The notes beneath the pieces are model-generated. The model searched no databases and was not told where the DNA came from. It saw only the letters and a program-made list of their open reading frames with translations. Of a DNA stretch of 64,000 nucleotides, positions 19,356 to 28,650 are shown piece by piece. This DNA is from Oceanithermus profundus DSM 14977 (GTDB taxonomy: Bacteria; Deinococcota; Deinococci; Deinococcales; Marinithermaceae). The first letter of the stretch is position 1. The number at the start of each line of letters is the position of its first letter. A program made the translations under genes and the position numbers. The stretch spans positions 496,001 through 560,000 of the forward strand of contig NC_014761.1 in the NCBI RefSeq assembly GCF_000183745.1, in the 5' to 3' direction.

Positions 19356-20864
19356 GTGAAACCCGAACAAGCCTACGAAGCCCTGCGAACCTTCCAGATC
19401 GACACCGCCTACTACCAGAGTCTGGGGGCGCTGGCCGGTTGGGACCAGCGCACCTACATTCCCCAAAAGGGGCACGCCCACCGCGCCCGACAGTTCGCGG
19501 CGCTGGCGCGCCTGCTGCACAAGCGGCGAACCGATCCCCGCATCGGCGAGTGGCTGGACGCCATCGAGGGCAGCGACCTGGTCGCCGACCCCGAGAGCCC
19601 CGAGGCTGCGAACGTGCGCGAGTGGCGGCGCGACTACGAACGCGCCGTGCGCGTGCCCGACGACCTGGCCGTCGCCCTGGCCCAGGCCCAGAGCGAGGGC
19701 GAGAGCGCCTGGGAGTCGCTGCGCGAGGCCGACGACTGGGCCGGGTTCCAGCCCTACCTCAAGCGGGTCCTCGACCTGCAACGCGAATACGCCGAGGCCG
19801 TGGGGTACGAGACCGAGCCCTACGACGCGCTGCTCGAGGATTACGAGCCGGGCGAGCGCGCCGCGCGGCTGCAGACCATGTTCGCGGAGCTGGGGCGGGC
19901 GACGCGTGCCTTGCTCGAGCGCATCCGCGGCTCGGAGGTCCGGCCTCCGGTCGAGGTGCTCCACCGCAACTTCCCCGTGGAAGTCCAGCGGGCGGTCGCC
20001 TACGAGGTCACCGGCCTCCTGGGTTACGACCTCGAGGGGGGGCGCATCGACCCCACGGCCCACCCCTTCGAGCTTTCCGTCGGGCCCGGCGACGTGCGCA
20101 TCACCACCCGCTACTACCCCGACTACTTCAATGCCGCCTTCTTCGGCAGCGTGCACGAGGCGGGGCACGCCATGTACGAGCAGGGGCTTCCCGCGGAGCA
20201 CTGGGGCACCCCCATGGGCCAGGCGGTCAGCATGGGCGTACACGAGTCCCAGTCGCGGATGTGGGAGAACCTGGTGGGTCGCAGCCTGGGCTTCTGGCGC
20301 TTCTACTACCCGAAGCTGCAACCCCGCTTCGCGGCGCTGGCGGACGTGGGCCTCGAGGACTTCCACCGCGTGGTCAACGCCGTGCGGCCCAGCCTGATCC
20401 GGGTCGAGGCCGACGAGGTGACCTACAACCTGCACATCCTGATCCGTTTCGAGCTCGAGCTGGCGCTCTTCCGGGGGGAGCTCGAGGTGGACGACCTGCC
20501 CGAGGCCTGGAACGCCAAGTACCGTGACTACCTCGGCGTCACCCCGCCGAACTTCAAGGACGGGGTGATGCAGGACGTGCACTGGTCGGGCGGCATGTTC
20601 GGCTACTTCCCCAGTTACACCCTGGGCAACGTCTACGCCGCCCAGCTCTTCGAAGCGGCGCGGCGCGACCTGGGCGATCTGGAGGAAGCCTTCGCCCGCG
20701 GGGCGTTCGCCCCGCTGCTCGAGTGGCTGCGGGACCGCGTCCACCGGCACGGCCGGCGCTTCCCGCCGCGGCAGCTCGTCGAGCGGGCGACGGGTGCGGC
20801 GCCGTCCACCGACGCGCTGGTTCGTTACCTGAACGATCGTTTCGGAGCGCTCTACGAGCTCTAA
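19356..20864 (+). CDS. M32-family metallocarboxypeptidase (Thermus carboxypeptidase type)
   Basis: 502 residues from a GTG 4 nt after the preceding stop. HEAGH at 267-271 with the third zinc ligand Glu in [10 protein letters not shown] some 25 residues later, as in carboxypeptidase Taq. The C-terminal catalytic segments ([32 protein letters not shown]) are complete. It removes C-terminal amino acids other than proline, in the cytosol. The next operon imports peptides and ends with an M20 peptidase, so a peptide-degrading role fits. Confidence 0.95.
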   Translation: MKPEQAYEALRTFQIDTAYYQSLGALAGWDQRTYIPQKGHAHRARQFAALARLLHKRRTDPRIGEWLDAIEGSDLVADPESPEAANVREWRRDYERAVRVPDDLAVALAQAQSEGESAWESLREADDWAGFQPYLKRVLDLQREYAEAVGYETEPYDALLEDYEPGERAARLQTMFAELGRATRALLERIRGSEVRPPVEVLHRNFPVEVQRAVAYEVTGLLGYDLEGGRIDPTAHPFELSVGPGDVRITTRYYPDYFNAAFFGSVHEAGHAMYEQGLPAEHWGTPMGQAVSMGVHESQSRMWENLVGRSLGFWRFYYPKLQPRFAALADVGLEDFHRVVNAVRPSLIRVEADEVTYNLHILIRFELELALFRGELEVDDLPEAWNAKYRDYLGVTPPNFKDGVMQDVHWSGGMFGYFPSYTLGNVYAAQLFEAARRDLGDLEEAFARGAFAPLLEWLRDRVHRHGRRFPPRQLVERATGAAPSTDALVRYLNDRFGALYEL

Positions 20865-20980
20865 GGAGCGGGCCAGCTCGAAACGAGTCCACCCGGACGC
20901 GCCGGCGGTACGTTAAGCTGTAAGGCGAAGCCCTAACCACGCCGCCGGTGGCGGCGGAAACGAGAACGGGAGGTCGGTGT

Positions 20981-22561
20981 ATGAAACGTATTGGGATCGC
21001 ACTAGCATTCGTGTTCGCGCTCGCATTTGCGGGCGGAGACCAGCTCGTGGTGGCCTACCAGGGCGGGGCCGTGACCCTCGACCCGCACCTGCGCAACGAG
21101 ACCACCACCCTCGCCTGGCAGCACCACATCTTCGAAACCCCCTTCTTCTACGACCGTGAGGGCAAGGTGGTGCCGGTGCTCGCCACCTCGATCGAGAACA
21201 CGGACCCCAACACCTGGATCCTCAAGGTGCGCAGCGGCGTCAAGTTCCACGACGGCACCCCGATGACCGCCGAGGACGTGGCCTACTCGATCATGCGGGC
21301 GGCCACCCACCCCAAGTCGCAGATGAAGGCCTACGTGGGCAAGGTCGTCTCGGCCCGGGCGCTGGACGAGCTCACCGTGGAGATCAAGACCAAGGTGCCC
21401 GATCCGCTCCTTCCCGCGCACCTGGACCACGCCGCGGTGATTCCCAAGGCCTACATGGAGAAGGTCGGGGAGGAGGGGTTCCAGAAGCACCCCATCGGCA
21501 CCGGCCCCTACAAGTTCGTGGACTGGCTCAACGCCGACCACCTGACCCTCGAGCGTTTCGAGGACTACTGGGGCCCGAAGCCCGACTTCGCCAAGGTGGT
21601 GCTCAAGAACATCCCTCAGGGGGCGACCCGCGTGGCCGGCCTGCTCTCGGGTGAGATCGACATCGCCGAGAAGGTGCTGCCGCAGGACTTCGCCCGCGTA
21701 GAAAAATCGGGCCGCGCCACCGTCAAGCAGACCCCGGGCGTGCGCATCATCTACGTGGCCATGGACTACTGGCGCGAGTACGGCTCCGAGGGGCTGCCCG
21801 AAGGCGCTAAGAACCCCTTCCTCGATCCCGCTGCGCGCAAGGCCGTCTACATGGCGATCGACGAGGAAGCCATCGTCAAGAAGATCATGGGCGGGGCGGC
21901 GACCGTGGCCCAGCAGTTCCTGGCCCCGGTGCACGAGGGCTACTCGCCCAAGATCAAGCGCTTCCCCTACGATCCCGAGGGCGCGCGCAAGATCCTCGAG
22001 GATCTGGGCTACGGCGACAAGGACGGCGACGGCTGGCTCGAGCTGCCCACCAAGGACGGCAAACGCGTCCCCTTCGAGCTGCGCATCGACGCCCCCAACG
22101 ACCGCTACCTCAACGACGCCCAGATCGCCCAGGCCATGGCCAGCATGCTGCGCAAGATCGGTATCAAGGCCGAAGTGAACGCGGTGCCCAAGAAGGTCTT
22201 CTTCCCCAACATGACCAAGGGGCACTTCACCCTCTACATCGCCGGTTGGGGCTCGATGGACTCGATCAACACCATGCTCTCGATGTTCCACTCCAAGGAC
22301 GCCGAGGGCCTTTACGGCCGCTTCAACCGCCAGCGCTACCACAACCCCGAGGTCGACGCGCTGATCGAGAAGGCGGCCAGCACCTTCGACCCCACCGAGC
22401 GTGACGCGCTCCTGCAGCAGGCCATGGAGATCGCTATGGTGCAGGACGTGGCCTACATTCCGCTGCACTACGAAAACGTGATCGCCGGCGTGGCGAAGGG
22501 CATCGAGTTCTCGCCGCGGCCCGATGAGTACCTGCACGCTTTCGAGGCCAAGAAGCAATAG
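20981..22561 (+). CDS. Peptide ABC transporter substrate-binding protein
   Basis: 526 residues of the family 5 (DppA/OppA) type, with an N-terminal signal peptide (about 1-17) that lacks a lipobox Cys. GGGAGGTCGGTGT precedes the ATG at 20981. The conserved segment VKFHDGTPMTAEDVAYSI and the LARGE C-terminal lobe are clear. A 6-bp hairpin (GCCGCC/GGCGGC) at about 20940-20955 sits in the leader. Followed by the DppB and DppC permeases; no ATPase gene follows. Confidence 0.92.
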   Translation: MKRIGIALAFVFALAFAGGDQLVVAYQGGAVTLDPHLRNETTTLAWQHHIFETPFFYDREGKVVPVLATSIENTDPNTWILKVRSGVKFHDGTPMTAEDVAYSIMRAATHPKSQMKAYVGKVVSARALDELTVEIKTKVPDPLLPAHLDHAAVIPKAYMEKVGEEGFQKHPIGTGPYKFVDWLNADHLTLERFEDYWGPKPDFAKVVLKNIPQGATRVAGLLSGEIDIAEKVLPQDFARVEKSGRATVKQTPGVRIIYVAMDYWREYGSEGLPEGAKNPFLDPAARKAVYMAIDEEAIVKKIMGGAATVAQQFLAPVHEGYSPKIKRFPYDPEGARKILEDLGYGDKDGDGWLELPTKDGKRVPFELRIDAPNDRYLNDAQIAQAMASMLRKIGIKAEVNAVPKKVFFPNMTKGHFTLYIAGWGSMDSINTMLSMFHSKDAEGLYGRFNRQRYHNPEVDALIEKAASTFDPTERDALLQQAMEIAMVQDVAYIPLHYENVIAGVAKGIEFSPRPDEYLHAFEAKKQ

Positions 22562-22621
22562 CCCCCTCGCGGCCGGGCCCCGGTGGGGCCCGGCCGCCGG
22601 GTTCATGGGCGGCCCCCTTCC

Positions 22622-23539
22622 ATGCTGCGTTATCTGTTCGTTCGCACCGCACAAACCGTCTTCGCCGTCTTCGTCGTCGCCACCCTCATCTTCCTGGGGT
22701 TGCAGCTCACCGGCGACCCGATGGAGAACCTCGCGCCGCCGGACATGAGCGCGGCCCAGGTCGAGGAGCTGCGCAAGGCCTACGGCCTGGACCGGCCCGT
22801 CTACGTTCAGTACCTGCGCTTCATGGGGCACCTCGCCCAGGGGGACCTGGGCATCTCCTTCCTCTCGGGCGAGCCGGCGCTGCGGCTGATCCTGCAGCGA
22901 TTCCCCACCACGCTCAAACTGGTCCTCGCGGCGCTCTTGATCGCGGTCTTCCTCGGTCTGCCCATGGGGGTGGGCGCGGCCATTCGCGCCGACACCCTCA
23001 CCGACCGCACGCTCCGCTTTCTCTCGGTGCTGGGCATCTCGGCGCCCACCTTCTGGATCGGCATCATGCTGATCCTCATCTTCTCGGTCAACCTGGGCTG
23101 GCTGCCCTCGTCGGGGCTTTCCAGCTGGAAGCACTACCTGATGCCCGCCTTCACCCTCTCGCTCTACCGCATCGCCCTCTTCTTGCGCATGGTGCGCTCG
23201 ACGATGCTTGACGTGCTGAACCAGGACTTCATCCGCACCGCCCGGGCCAAGGGGCTGGCCGAGCGCGTGGTGGTCTACAAGCACGCCCTGCGCAACGCCC
23301 TTATTCCCTTCATCACCGTCGCCGGGCTGCAGTTCGGCCACCTGATGGCGGGCGCGGTCGTGACCGAGAAGATCTTCGCCATCCCCGGCATGAACCGCCT
23401 GGCGCTCGACGCCCTCTACTCCGACGACCGGCCGGTGATCATCGCCTTCATCATCGTCGTCGCGGTGCTCTTCGCGGTCGTCAACCTGATCGTCGACCTC
23501 TTCTACGCGATCATCGATCCGAGGGTTCGCTATGCCTAA
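22622..23539 (+). CDS. Peptide ABC transporter permease (DppB type)
   Basis: 305 residues from the ATG at 22622. N-terminal MLRYLFVRTAQTVFAVFVV is the classic start of DppB/OppB. The C-terminal half has the ATPase-docking loop RTARAKGLAERVVVYKHALR then NALIPFITV and six membrane spans. The ribosome site is weak. The last 8 nt overlap the start of the next permease. Confidence 0.93.
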   Translation: MLRYLFVRTAQTVFAVFVVATLIFLGLQLTGDPMENLAPPDMSAAQVEELRKAYGLDRPVYVQYLRFMGHLAQGDLGISFLSGEPALRLILQRFPTTLKLVLAALLIAVFLGLPMGVGAAIRADTLTDRTLRFLSVLGISAPTFWIGIMLILIFSVNLGWLPSSGLSSWKHYLMPAFTLSLYRIALFLRMVRSTMLDVLNQDFIRTARAKGLAERVVVYKHALRNALIPFITVAGLQFGHLMAGAVVTEKIFAIPGMNRLALDALYSDDRPVIIAFIIVVAVLFAVVNLIVDLFYAIIDPRVRYA

Positions 23540-24365
23540 GAAGCTGCCCTGGTTCCCCATCTTCGTGCTGCTGGCCTTCGTGCTGGCCGCCGTCTTCGCC
23601 CCCTACCTGGCGCCCCACGACCCCATGCAGGGCGACCTGATGATCTCGCAGATGCCCCCGGCCTGGGTGCCGGGCGGCGAGCCGGCCTACCCGCTGGGCA
23701 CCGACGAGCAGGGGCGCGACGTGCTCTCGATCCTGCTCTTCGGGCTGCGGGTCAGCCTGGCCGTGGGGTTCGCGGCGGTGCTCCTCAGCGTGGCCATCGG
23801 CACCCCGCTGGGGCTGCTCGCCGGCTACGCCGGAGGCCGCCTGGGCGAGCTGATCATGCGGCTGGCGGACATCCAGCTGGCTGTGCCCACCTTCCTGGTG
23901 GCGCTCGTGGTGCTGGCGCTCACCGGCGGCGGCAGCGTGCTCAAGCTGATCCTCGTTATCGGAGTGGTGGGCTGGGCCAACTACGCCCGGCTGGTGCGGG
24001 GGGCGGTCCTCAGCGAAAAGGAGCGCGAGTACGTGCTCGCGGCCGAGGCGCTGGGGATGAGCCGCGGCCGCATCATGTTCCGCCACATCCTGCCCAACGT
24101 GCTCTCGGTCATCCTGGTGCAGATGTCGGTGGACGTGCCGCGGGTGATCCTGCTCGAAGCCACCCTCTCGTTCCTGGGCGTGGGTGTCTCCATCGAGACC
24201 CCGGCGATCGGGCTGATGATCCAGCGCGGCCTCGACTACATCTACTCGGGCGTCTGGTGGACCACCGTGCTGCCCGGGTTGGTGCTCGCCACGCTGGTGC
24301 TGGCCACCAACCTGATCGGCGACTGGATGCGCGACGCCTTCGACCCGCGCAGAAGGGCGACCTGA
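23532..24365 (+). CDS. Peptide ABC transporter permease (DppC type)
   Basis: 277 residues. HPLGTDEQGRD-like segment (here YPLGTDEQGRDVLSILLFG) in the first periplasmic loop, and docking loop AAEALGMSRGRIMFRHILPN. Start overlaps dppB by 8 nt; it ends one base before the M20 peptidase GTG, so the four genes form an operon. Confidence 0.93.
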   Translation: MPKKLPWFPIFVLLAFVLAAVFAPYLAPHDPMQGDLMISQMPPAWVPGGEPAYPLGTDEQGRDVLSILLFGLRVSLAVGFAAVLLSVAIGTPLGLLAGYAGGRLGELIMRLADIQLAVPTFLVALVVLALTGGGSVLKLILVIGVVGWANYARLVRGAVLSEKEREYVLAAEALGMSRGRIMFRHILPNVLSVILVQMSVDVPRVILLEATLSFLGVGVSIETPAIGLMIQRGLDYIYSGVWWTTVLPGLVLATLVLATNLIGDWMRDAFDPRRRAT

Positions 24366-24366
24366 C

Positions 24367-25491
24367 GTGTACGAACCCGTCGTGGACTTCACCCGCCGTC
24401 TGGTGCAAACACCCAGCCCTTCGAAGGGCGAGGCCGAGCTGGCCGCGCTGGTCGTGGCCGAGATGCAGGCCCTTGGCTACGACGAGGCCTACGTGGACGC
24501 CGCCGGCAACGCCGTCGGCCGCATCCGCGGCCGGGAGGAGGGCCCCGGCTGGCTGCTGCTCACCCACCTCGACCACGTGGACGTCGGCGACGAGGCCAAC
24601 TGGCCCCATCCGCCCTTTTCGGGTCACGTCGACGAAGCGGGGCGGCTCTGGGGCCGCGGTGCGGTGGACATCAAGGGTCCGCTCGCCGCCACCGTCTACG
24701 GCGCGGCCGCGGCGCGCGCGGCCGGCCCGCCGCCGCGCGACGTCTGGGTGGCCAGCACGGTTCAGGAAGAGCTGGGCGGGGCCGGCGCAGCGGGGCTGGT
24801 GCCCGAGCTGAAGGACCGGGTGGCCGCGGCGGTGATCGCTGAGCCCTCGACCCTGCAGGTGATCTACGGCCACCGCGGGGTGGCCCGGGTGCGCCTCGTG
24901 TTCGAAGGGAGCCCCCACCACGCCGCCCTTTCGCGCAGCGCCGACAACCCCAGTTTTGCCCTGGCCCGCTTCCTCGAGCGCCTGGCCGTGGCGCAGCGGC
25001 ACCGCGACCCCGTGCTGGGGGCCTCGTCGATCACCCCCACGATCCTGCGCGCCGACACCACTAGCGCCAACCGGACGCCCGGGAAGGTGACGCTGATCCT
25101 CGACTGGCGCACGACGGGGGAGACTCCGGAGGAGATGCGCGCGTTGCTCGCGCAGCTGACCCGGGGCATGAAGGTCGAAATCGAGGTGCCGCCGCTGTGG
25201 GAGCACGGCGAACTGGAGAACACCCCCGGTGTGCGCACCGACCCCGACCATCCGCTGGTGCGGCAGATGGAAGCGGTGCGCCGGCGCGTCCTCGGTCCCG
25301 GCCCCCGCCCCGGCCTCTGGGCTTTCGCCACCGACGGCCGCTACACCCACGCCGCCGGCCTGCCCACGGTCGGTTTCGGCCCCGGCGACCCCACCCTGGC
25401 CCACACCGAGCACGAGTACATCGAAGTCGAGCAGCTCCTGGCCGGTACCCGTTACTACAAGGTGCTGGTCCAGCAGTCGCCACACCTCTGA
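24367..25491 (+). CDS. M20-family metallopeptidase (DapE/ArgE/CPG2-like)
   Basis: 374 residues, GTG start right after the dppC stop. Two-zinc M20 site: THLDHVDVG (His67, Asp69), the bridging Asp101 in GRGAVDIKG, catalytic Glu134-Glu135 in QEELGG, and a C-terminal His in AHTEHEY (346-349). A dimerisation domain interrupts the catalytic domain. It probably trims peptides or deacylates amino acids brought in by the preceding transporter. Fragments similar to its last 40-60 residues recur at 26821-26993 and 28203-28335. Confidence 0.92.
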   Translation: MYEPVVDFTRRLVQTPSPSKGEAELAALVVAEMQALGYDEAYVDAAGNAVGRIRGREEGPGWLLLTHLDHVDVGDEANWPHPPFSGHVDEAGRLWGRGAVDIKGPLAATVYGAAAARAAGPPPRDVWVASTVQEELGGAGAAGLVPELKDRVAAAVIAEPSTLQVIYGHRGVARVRLVFEGSPHHAALSRSADNPSFALARFLERLAVAQRHRDPVLGASSITPTILRADTTSANRTPGKVTLILDWRTTGETPEEMRALLAQLTRGMKVEIEVPPLWEHGELENTPGVRTDPDHPLVRQMEAVRRRVLGPGPRPGLWAFATDGRYTHAAGLPTVGFGPGDPTLAHTEHEYIEVEQLLAGTRYYKVLVQQSPHL

Positions 25492-25548
25492 CAGTCAGAG
25501 CCGCGAACTAAAACCCTAACATTTGAACAGAATACAAAGGACATAATC

Positions 25549-25577
25549 TTTCACGCATGGTTGTATTAAGATATACC
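25549..25577 (+). promoter_or_regulatory. Candidate promoter at the left edge of the accessory island
   Basis: TTTCAC (25549-25554) and TATACC (25572-25577), 17 nt apart, in AT-richer DNA upstream of the small membrane gene at 25651. No operator is evident. Confidence 0.4.
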
Positions 25578-25650
25578 CTGTAAGTGCTTCGTGAGCAATA
25601 ACGGCTGCTAAAAGCGACTACAGACGTGTTCCGGTAGGATAGGGGTAGCT

Positions 25651-25815
25651 ATGAATGTAGACCTAACAGGAAGCCCATTGGAGGTTTTGGTAGGGCTTGT
25701 AGCGGCGTTCTTCTGGTTGATAATGGCCGCCTTGCCGATTGGTGTGGTGGTATACGTTGCCGTGCGGCTTGCACTGGGGGCAGAGCGCAATCGCAGTGGG
25801 CGCTCTGATGATTAA
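25651..25815 (+). CDS. 54-residue single-helix membrane protein, family A (intact copy)
   Basis: ATG at 25651 with GGATAGGGG upstream. The protein has a short polar start (MNVDLTGSPLEVLVG), one or two tightly packed hydrophobic stretches (about 13-43) and a charged tail AERNRSGRSDD. A clear but frameshifted relative lies at 31257-31443 (MSVRLGGDPLDASLL..., and AVYLAIRLALP matching VVYVAVRLALG). Recurrence within one island supports a real gene family. Function unknown; a holin-like, immunity or toxin peptide are all possible and none is shown. Confidence 0.55.
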   Translation: MNVDLTGSPLEVLVGLVAAFFWLIMAALPIGVVVYVAVRLALGAERNRSGRSDD

Positions 25816-25872
25816 ACGCGTGAATGCGTCTTTTTGTTCGTAATCGGATAGAGTAGAACAGATCCCTACCAT

Positions 25873-25894
25873 GGGCCGACTGGACAGTCGGCCC
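25873..25894. repeat. 9-bp perfect hairpin
   Basis: Arms GGGCCGACT and AGTCGGCCC around GGAC, flanked by AT-rich DNA. It lies between two unknown genes and could end the transcript of the first, but has no T-run on the plus strand. Confidence 0.4.
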
Positions 25895-25966
25895 AAATAT
25901 ATGATCATACTTAGAAAGAATATCATGCATAACACGTCGTGCGTATTCTAGGTTGCACAAAGCATT

Positions 25967-26293
25967 GTGCTAAGTCGTGTCTGGGGACGCTCTTACGTAT
26001 ATTGGTGGGAAGTCGGTGCTCTTGTAGATGGAATCGTAGAATCAACTGTAATTAACAATTCGGTTAAGGCAGCGATCACCAAGTTGAAGGAGGCAATCAG
26101 GGTCGGCTTAGTTGGCGGAGGGTCCTATCTCAGTTGTGGCGAAATTGTAACACATCCATACGGCGTGCGAGATTACGATGGGCAAATTGGCTACAAGCCT
26201 CATTACTACCACGAATGGGACGAGTGGAACACCTTTTACCAACGGTGCGAAACCCGTAGGGAAGGTTACTTCGGCCCCGCGGTGTATTATTAA
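25967..26293 (+). CDS. Hypothetical protein of 108 residues
   Basis: GTG start with an in-frame stop 18 nt upstream, so it cannot extend far. The N-terminal half is mixed helix (STVINNSVKAAITKLKEAI), followed by a Gly-rich turn and an aromatic, His- and Tyr-rich C-terminal half with two cysteines (SCGEI and YQRCE). No family recognised. Codon use and base composition are much poorer in G+C than the flanking core genes, suggesting acquired DNA. It may be the C-terminal part of a decayed larger gene. Confidence 0.45.
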   Translation: MLSRVWGRSYVYWWEVGALVDGIVESTVINNSVKAAITKLKEAIRVGLVGGGSYLSCGEIVTHPYGVRDYDGQIGYKPHYYHEWDEWNTFYQRCETRREGYFGPAVYY

Positions 26294-26313
26294 TTTTAGA
26301 CAGAATACCGTAG

Positions 26314-26673
26314 GTGATATACGTGGACGAAGAAAGAACTCAATCACACGATACAGGCTCGGATCTGTACGATGCACTGGAGTTGAGCTTCTTGGTGTTG
26401 ATGGTGTATTGGTTCAAGATCCTTATGCGGATTCCTCCCGACATACCCATAGAGTTGTACGCTGTGGTCGTTGGAATGACGCTGGTAGGCTCATCAAGCT
26501 GCAAGTATAACCGAGGCTTGGCTAAGGGGGGATTTTATCTATCCATCCTGTGGTTGGTTGTCAATTACATTTTCTTTTATAATGTTTCTTTCTTTTTTGC
26601 TACCGTGATCTACATCATTGAATTGGCGGGGATATGGGGGGCGCTCTATGCGTACAAAGCGCTCCGGCGTTAA
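26314..26673 (+). CDS. Hypothetical membrane protein of 119 residues
   Basis: GTG start 20 nt after the preceding gene. After a charged N-terminal 20 residues come four likely membrane helices (about 22-40, 46-64, 73-92, 93-112), the last two packed with Phe, Tyr and Trp, and a basic C-terminus (YKALRR). AT-rich like its neighbour. No family recognised; adjacency to the 25967 gene hints at a two-gene unit such as effector plus membrane partner, but nothing proves it. Confidence 0.5.
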   Translation: MIYVDEERTQSHDTGSDLYDALELSFLVLMVYWFKILMRIPPDIPIELYAVVVGMTLVGSSSCKYNRGLAKGGFYLSILWLVVNYIFFYNVSFFFATVIYIIELAGIWGALYAYKALRR

Positions 26674-26820
26674 TTCCCGCTGCGCTACCAAGCCTGCATG
26701 TTCGGCTAGCGAGCGGCTCGGTTCCGCTTATGGTGGCTCTATGGACTGCGCACCCGCCACCCGGTCCAAATCGACGTCATAGGTACTTCTGGCAGCGGGG
26801 TTCTATCTGAGCAGAGGTTA

Positions 26821-26993
26821 CGGCTGCATCTTCACCGCCAACGACTGCAACACCCACGCCGCCGGCCAGCTCACCGTTGGCACCGGCCCCGGCGACCCCA
26901 CCTTAGCCCAAACCGAACGCTAGTAGATCGAGGTTGAGCAGCTGCGGGCCGGGGCGAGTTTCTACGCCGCACTGGCGCGACAGGCCCCCTATA
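26821..26993 (+). pseudogene. Decayed C-terminal fragment of an M20 peptidase
   Basis: Translating from 26822 gives [19 protein letters not shown] and IEVEQLRAGASFYAALARQ, closely matching the last ~60 residues of the peptidase at 24367-25491. Two adjacent TAG codons (26921-26926) interrupt it, at the place of the HEY residues. No upstream part of such a gene is nearby. DNA around it to 27286 (about 290 nt on the right, 145 nt on the left) shows no convincing gene; a TTGACA at 27081 could be part of a promoter for the gene at 27287. Confidence 0.85.
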
Positions 26994-27286
26994 CTCGAGG
27001 TCGTTGGTCAAGCCAGGGAGCGCGGGTAGTCCAGTAGCTGCAACCAAAGAAAGCCACGCAACCCTTACTCGTATTGAAACTTGACATACTTGGATTCGCG
27101 CCCAAGAATAGAACCACCAAGGGGCGTTCGGGGCGATGATGCCTGCACCAAGGCCGCCGACTGTTTGGGGGCCTAATGTTGCCAATGGCCTGCCCTTTGC
27201 TTTGCCAATTCGCGCCTTCACATCGCGCGTCGTGAACCGGCCCCGTCTGTCTCGCACGGCTCTTGGTTAGCAAAGGGGGTGGAGCG

Positions 27287-27946
27287 ATGTCGGTGGTCAG
27301 CGTAGCGTGGAAGCACCACTACAAGATTCTGTTTGAAGCGTTTGCACAAGTACGCTCCAAGCGGCTCTTGCTTGAATCAGGTCTGGAGGGGGCGGGGCGG
27401 ATCATTTCCCTTAGGGGGTCCATCCGGCCGGAGGATGGTGGGGAAGGCGGCCTTTTGGCAATGGGCTATACAGAGCAACTCGTGCCGAATAATGGCTGGT
27501 GGAGGGTTACGGAAAGCCTGCGCCGGACGGCGTCAACCGCCGTTCCCGAGAAGGCGCGCGTGCAAGCGGCCCCTACGCGAGTGGTGTACGAGCCCCCGCT
27601 TCCTCGATGGCCCCTGCGGGTCGAAGCAGGGCAGGAGGTCGAAGCGTCAGGAGAGGTGCTCAGCTACGGCGAGCAGGGTTTACTCAGGCGTGAGGCGTAC
27701 GAAGTAGCGGCCAGGGTGCTTGCGCCGCAGCAGGTGGCCGGCTACCGGGTTCACCCTGTCGTGATCCACCAAACCGTTGCTGGACAGCGCCTCGAAAAAA
27801 TCTGTTGGCTCGACGAAGCCGGGCTGGAGGTGGCCGTCTACACCCACACGGACCAACCTCCGGCGACGTCGTGGCAGTGGATATTGGACGGGCCTAGGCC
27901 CTTGACCTTGGCGGATTTGCGGGAGTTGTTGCGCGAGCTTTTGTGA
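27287..27946 (+). CDS. Hypothetical soluble protein of 219 residues
   Basis: ATG at 27287 after GGGGGTGGAG. No signal peptide or membrane helix. The N-terminal 50 residues are basic (WKHHYKILFEAFAQVRSKR); the rest is a beta-rich, moderately charged domain (EVEASGEVLSYGEQGLLRREAYEVAARVL and similar stretches), ending in LADLRELLRELL. G+C is closer to the core genome than its left neighbours. I do not recognise the family. It sits between two decayed M20 peptidase fragments. Confidence 0.55.
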   Translation: MSVVSVAWKHHYKILFEAFAQVRSKRLLLESGLEGAGRIISLRGSIRPEDGGEGGLLAMGYTEQLVPNNGWWRVTESLRRTASTAVPEKARVQAAPTRVVYEPPLPRWPLRVEAGQEVEASGEVLSYGEQGLLRREAYEVAARVLAPQQVAGYRVHPVVIHQTVAGQRLEKICWLDEAGLEVAVYTHTDQPPATSWQWILDGPRPLTLADLRELLRELL

Positions 27947-28024
27947 AACCCCTTAATTTTCATGCGCCGAACTGTGGCTCTGGTCGAATGGTTGTAACAA
28001 AGGGAGCTGGTTGGGCGCGCTCAT

Positions 28025-28061
28025 GACCGCCGCGTTCCTGGATGTCCGGGGCGCGGCGGTC
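28025..28061. repeat. 10-bp inverted repeat
   Basis: Arms GACCGCCGCG and CGCGGCGGTC are separated by 17 nt, about 80 nt after the 27287 gene. Could be a terminator stem or a remnant of a mobile element end. The rest of 27947-28202 shows no gene. Confidence 0.3.
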
Positions 28062-28202
28062 CCGCTGGGTACCGACTTAAATGCAGTTGGCAAGCAGGCG
28101 TATCGCCTTTGGGCCTATCAGCGAAGCAGCATTCATCAAGGTCGTGTCTCCGCAGGCCGCGACGTACTTCTAGGCAAGCCGATTCTAGAGGTGTTGCGAC
28201 AT

Positions 28203-28335
28203 TCCCACGGTCGGCTTCGGCCCCGGCGACCCCACACTGGCCCACACCGAGCACGAGTACATCGAGGTCGAGCAGCTCCTGGCCGGAACCCGCTACTTCG
28301 CGGCGCTGGTGCGGGAGGCGCCGCCCCGGCTTTGA
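28203..28335 (+). pseudogene. C-terminal fragment of a second M20 peptidase
   Basis: In frame from 28204: [19 protein letters not shown] then [19 protein letters not shown] and a natural TGA at 28333. It matches the last 43 residues of the intact peptidase almost exactly at both protein and DNA level, but everything upstream of it is unrelated sequence. The junction is sharp, at about 28203. Confidence 0.9.
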
Positions 28336-28650
28336 CGGCCTCTTCTTCGGCACAAGGGCTGCTCTGGGTAGGGTGAAGCACTGCCCAGCCTGGGTTGTGG
28401 GGGTTCGTCAACATCGATTTTTCGAGCGGCGTGATGGACGCGTTGATTGGGCTGCCGGTGCTGCCGGTCGTCCTGTCCGTCGACCTCGTGGTCTGCCTTG
28501 CGGTTCGCCCGGCGCTCGCGAAAGGGCTGGAGGGCACCCGGCGGTTCGGTGCTGAGCAGAAGACCGGCGCGCCGCGCGAAGACGACGGCGTGCGCAAGCC
28601 GCTTCGCGGATACCGCGCGGGTTCTTTGATCCGCCGGCGAACCCGCCTGC
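28336..28650 (+). other. Stretch without a convincing gene
   Basis: An open frame from 28434 would give 77 residues starting MDALIGLPVLPVVLSVDLVV and ending in an Arg-rich tail, but it has no good ribosome site and its composition looks like non-coding high-GC DNA. Probably the leftover between the peptidase fragment and the SPW operon. Confidence 0.4.

Noticed and set aside
27081-27109. TTGACA-N17-AAGAAT as promoter for the 27287 gene
   Set aside because: Poor -10 match and 180 nt from the start; left as a remark only.
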